This document shows, in pieces, positions 62,979 to 64,000 of a stretch of 64,000 nucleotides of DNA. The first letter of the stretch is position 1. Each line of letters starts with the position of its first letter. This DNA comes from Lepidurus packardi (taxonomy: Eukaryota; Arthropoda; Branchiopoda; Notostraca; Triopsidae), in the NCBI GenBank assembly GCA_023053545.1, contig JAKZAN010000002.1:10288790-10352789 (forward strand). The letters are read 5' to 3'. A program made the position numbers and the translations under genes. The notes beneath the pieces are model-generated. The model ran no database searches. It saw nothing but the letters and a program-made list of their open reading frames with translations, and was not told where the DNA came from.

Positions 62979-64000
62979 CTGTAGGGAAACAAAGATTGTT
63001 CACTTATTAGGGATACTATACTAGTAGGTACACAGACAGCTAAGTTAAGTGAAGTAATTAGGTTCGGTTTTAATTTGTTTGGGATTTAGTCGGGTGCTTG
63101 GAAGATTCGGAAACGGGAACACTTAAATTTGTTATTTGAAAACAAGTACCAAGTCTTGAAAAGGGACTATCTCGAATTCTCAACTTGTGGTCGCACCTTT
63201 CTCTTGCTGGCTAGCTTAAGGTCTCTCACTTGCTAGCCATGAGCGCACAGGAGGGGGTTTGGAAGATTACGATACATATGTCTTGGCTGTGGGTCGTGTA
63301 TATGCTTATGCATTAAGCTGCTATAGCGTTGTATCTGGACATTCGAGTCTCTTTTGTTCTTTCCCGGCAGCAAGGCCAGCAGTGGTTTTGTAAGCCATAG
63401 GAAGACAACATTAAAATAGCAACAAGAAGAACTTTAAAGGGGGAAAAAAGACCCAACAGTAGGAGCTGACAGGCCAGAGGGCCAACCTGCTACGCTGCCA
63501 GACTTCGCTCCTACGGCGCAGTGAGTCTCAAGTGGGGGGATTCACGTATGCGTAAATATGTACTATGTATATGTATGGTATGGACGATACCTGTTGCGTC
63601 CGGGGCCTCTCTCTCTCTCCCTCCCTCCTCTCTCTCTCTGGCCGCGCACGGTTACATAGAAGTGGGTTGGGTTCCCAGTTACAGCGTATATATGCTTCGA
63701 ACCTACGAGCAGAGGAATGTTCGAAGTTTTCCCCTCGAGGTATGCAAGAACAAGTTATAGGTAGATGAACAATGGAACGTAGGTTGCTTTAGGTTGTATG
63801 TACACGAGTGGGAGAGCAATTGAATGTGGTTGAGGTCCTCAAAATCTTTTGGGGAAATATGCAAAAGAGCACCCTACCATCTTCCCTTGGTTCGTTTATA
63901 ACTATAACGTTACGGACCGTGGAATCTCAAAAGTGTTAAAATGACTGTGGGAAACCAGGGGTTGAGGCCACCAGCAATTGATGCAGATGAGCTTGGTATC
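62979..64000. other. Right-edge region upstream of the recovered FBXL7 exons
   Basis: About 1 kb. Expected to contain intron and possibly a first exon of the FBXL7-like gene, but I could not find a phase-compatible coding exon ending in one base. A CT-rich tract lies at 63607-63639. The plus-strand frames at 63521-63768 overlap this simple sequence and are unsupported. Confidence 0.4.
63607..63639 (+). repeat. CT-rich simple repeat
   Basis: CTCTCTCT runs interrupted by CCCTCCCTCC. Equivalent to a GAGA-type element on the minus strand, upstream of the FBXL7-like gene. Confidence 0.8.

Overview
The window looks like a compact arthropod nuclear genome, probably a crustacean-type one. Introns are mostly 50-90 nt with canonical GT-AG ends, genes lie close together on both strands, and two promoters combine TATATAA with a TCAGT initiator. 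The gene set points the same way: a Rop-type Munc18, tyramine/dopamine beta-hydroxylase and a rhabdomeric opsin. The species cannot be named from sequence alone. All gene models were spliced by hand by matching exon phase, splice sites and family motifs. There is no transcript evidence and untranslated regions are mostly undefined.

Left third (1-23.5 kb). On the + strand are a PRDM10-like PR-domain/zinc-finger gene (5' end outside the window), the cytokinesis kinesin KIF23/Pavarotti, and the deubiquitinase USP8/UBPY. On the - strand are a small SNAPC5-like subunit gene between KIF23 and USP8, then a GTF3C6-like TFIIIC subunit gene, a short coiled-coil protein gene of unknown function, and an NPDC1-type membrane protein gene with long introns. 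An internally deleted pogo/Tigger DNA transposon sits in a USP8 intron.

Middle (24-38.5 kb). On the - strand lie CDK9, a tyramine/dopamine beta-hydroxylase, a Munc18-1/Rop gene carrying a TTAA-flanked fold-back element in one intron, and a GT49-family glucuronyltransferase-like gene. PTGES2 lies on the + strand between the last two. A genomic poly(A) tract 20 nt past an AATAAA lies downstream of the GT49 gene.

Right (38.3-64 kb). About 12.6 kb without a recognisable gene leads into the LIM-homeodomain gene Lim3 (LHX3/4), whose first coding exon is isolated by a 3.1 kb intron. Next on the - strand come an r-opsin and an FBXL7-type F-box/LRR gene whose 5' end lies beyond the window or is undetected.

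The genes share no operon-like logic. They are unrelated housekeeping, neuronal and developmental genes. I found no CRISPR array, no convincing tRNA or rRNA gene, no virus and no evidence of an undescribed multi-gene system. The more unusual material is in the transposon remnants, splice-site details, the poly(A) tract and a few departures from family consensus in the opsin and the glycosyltransferase.
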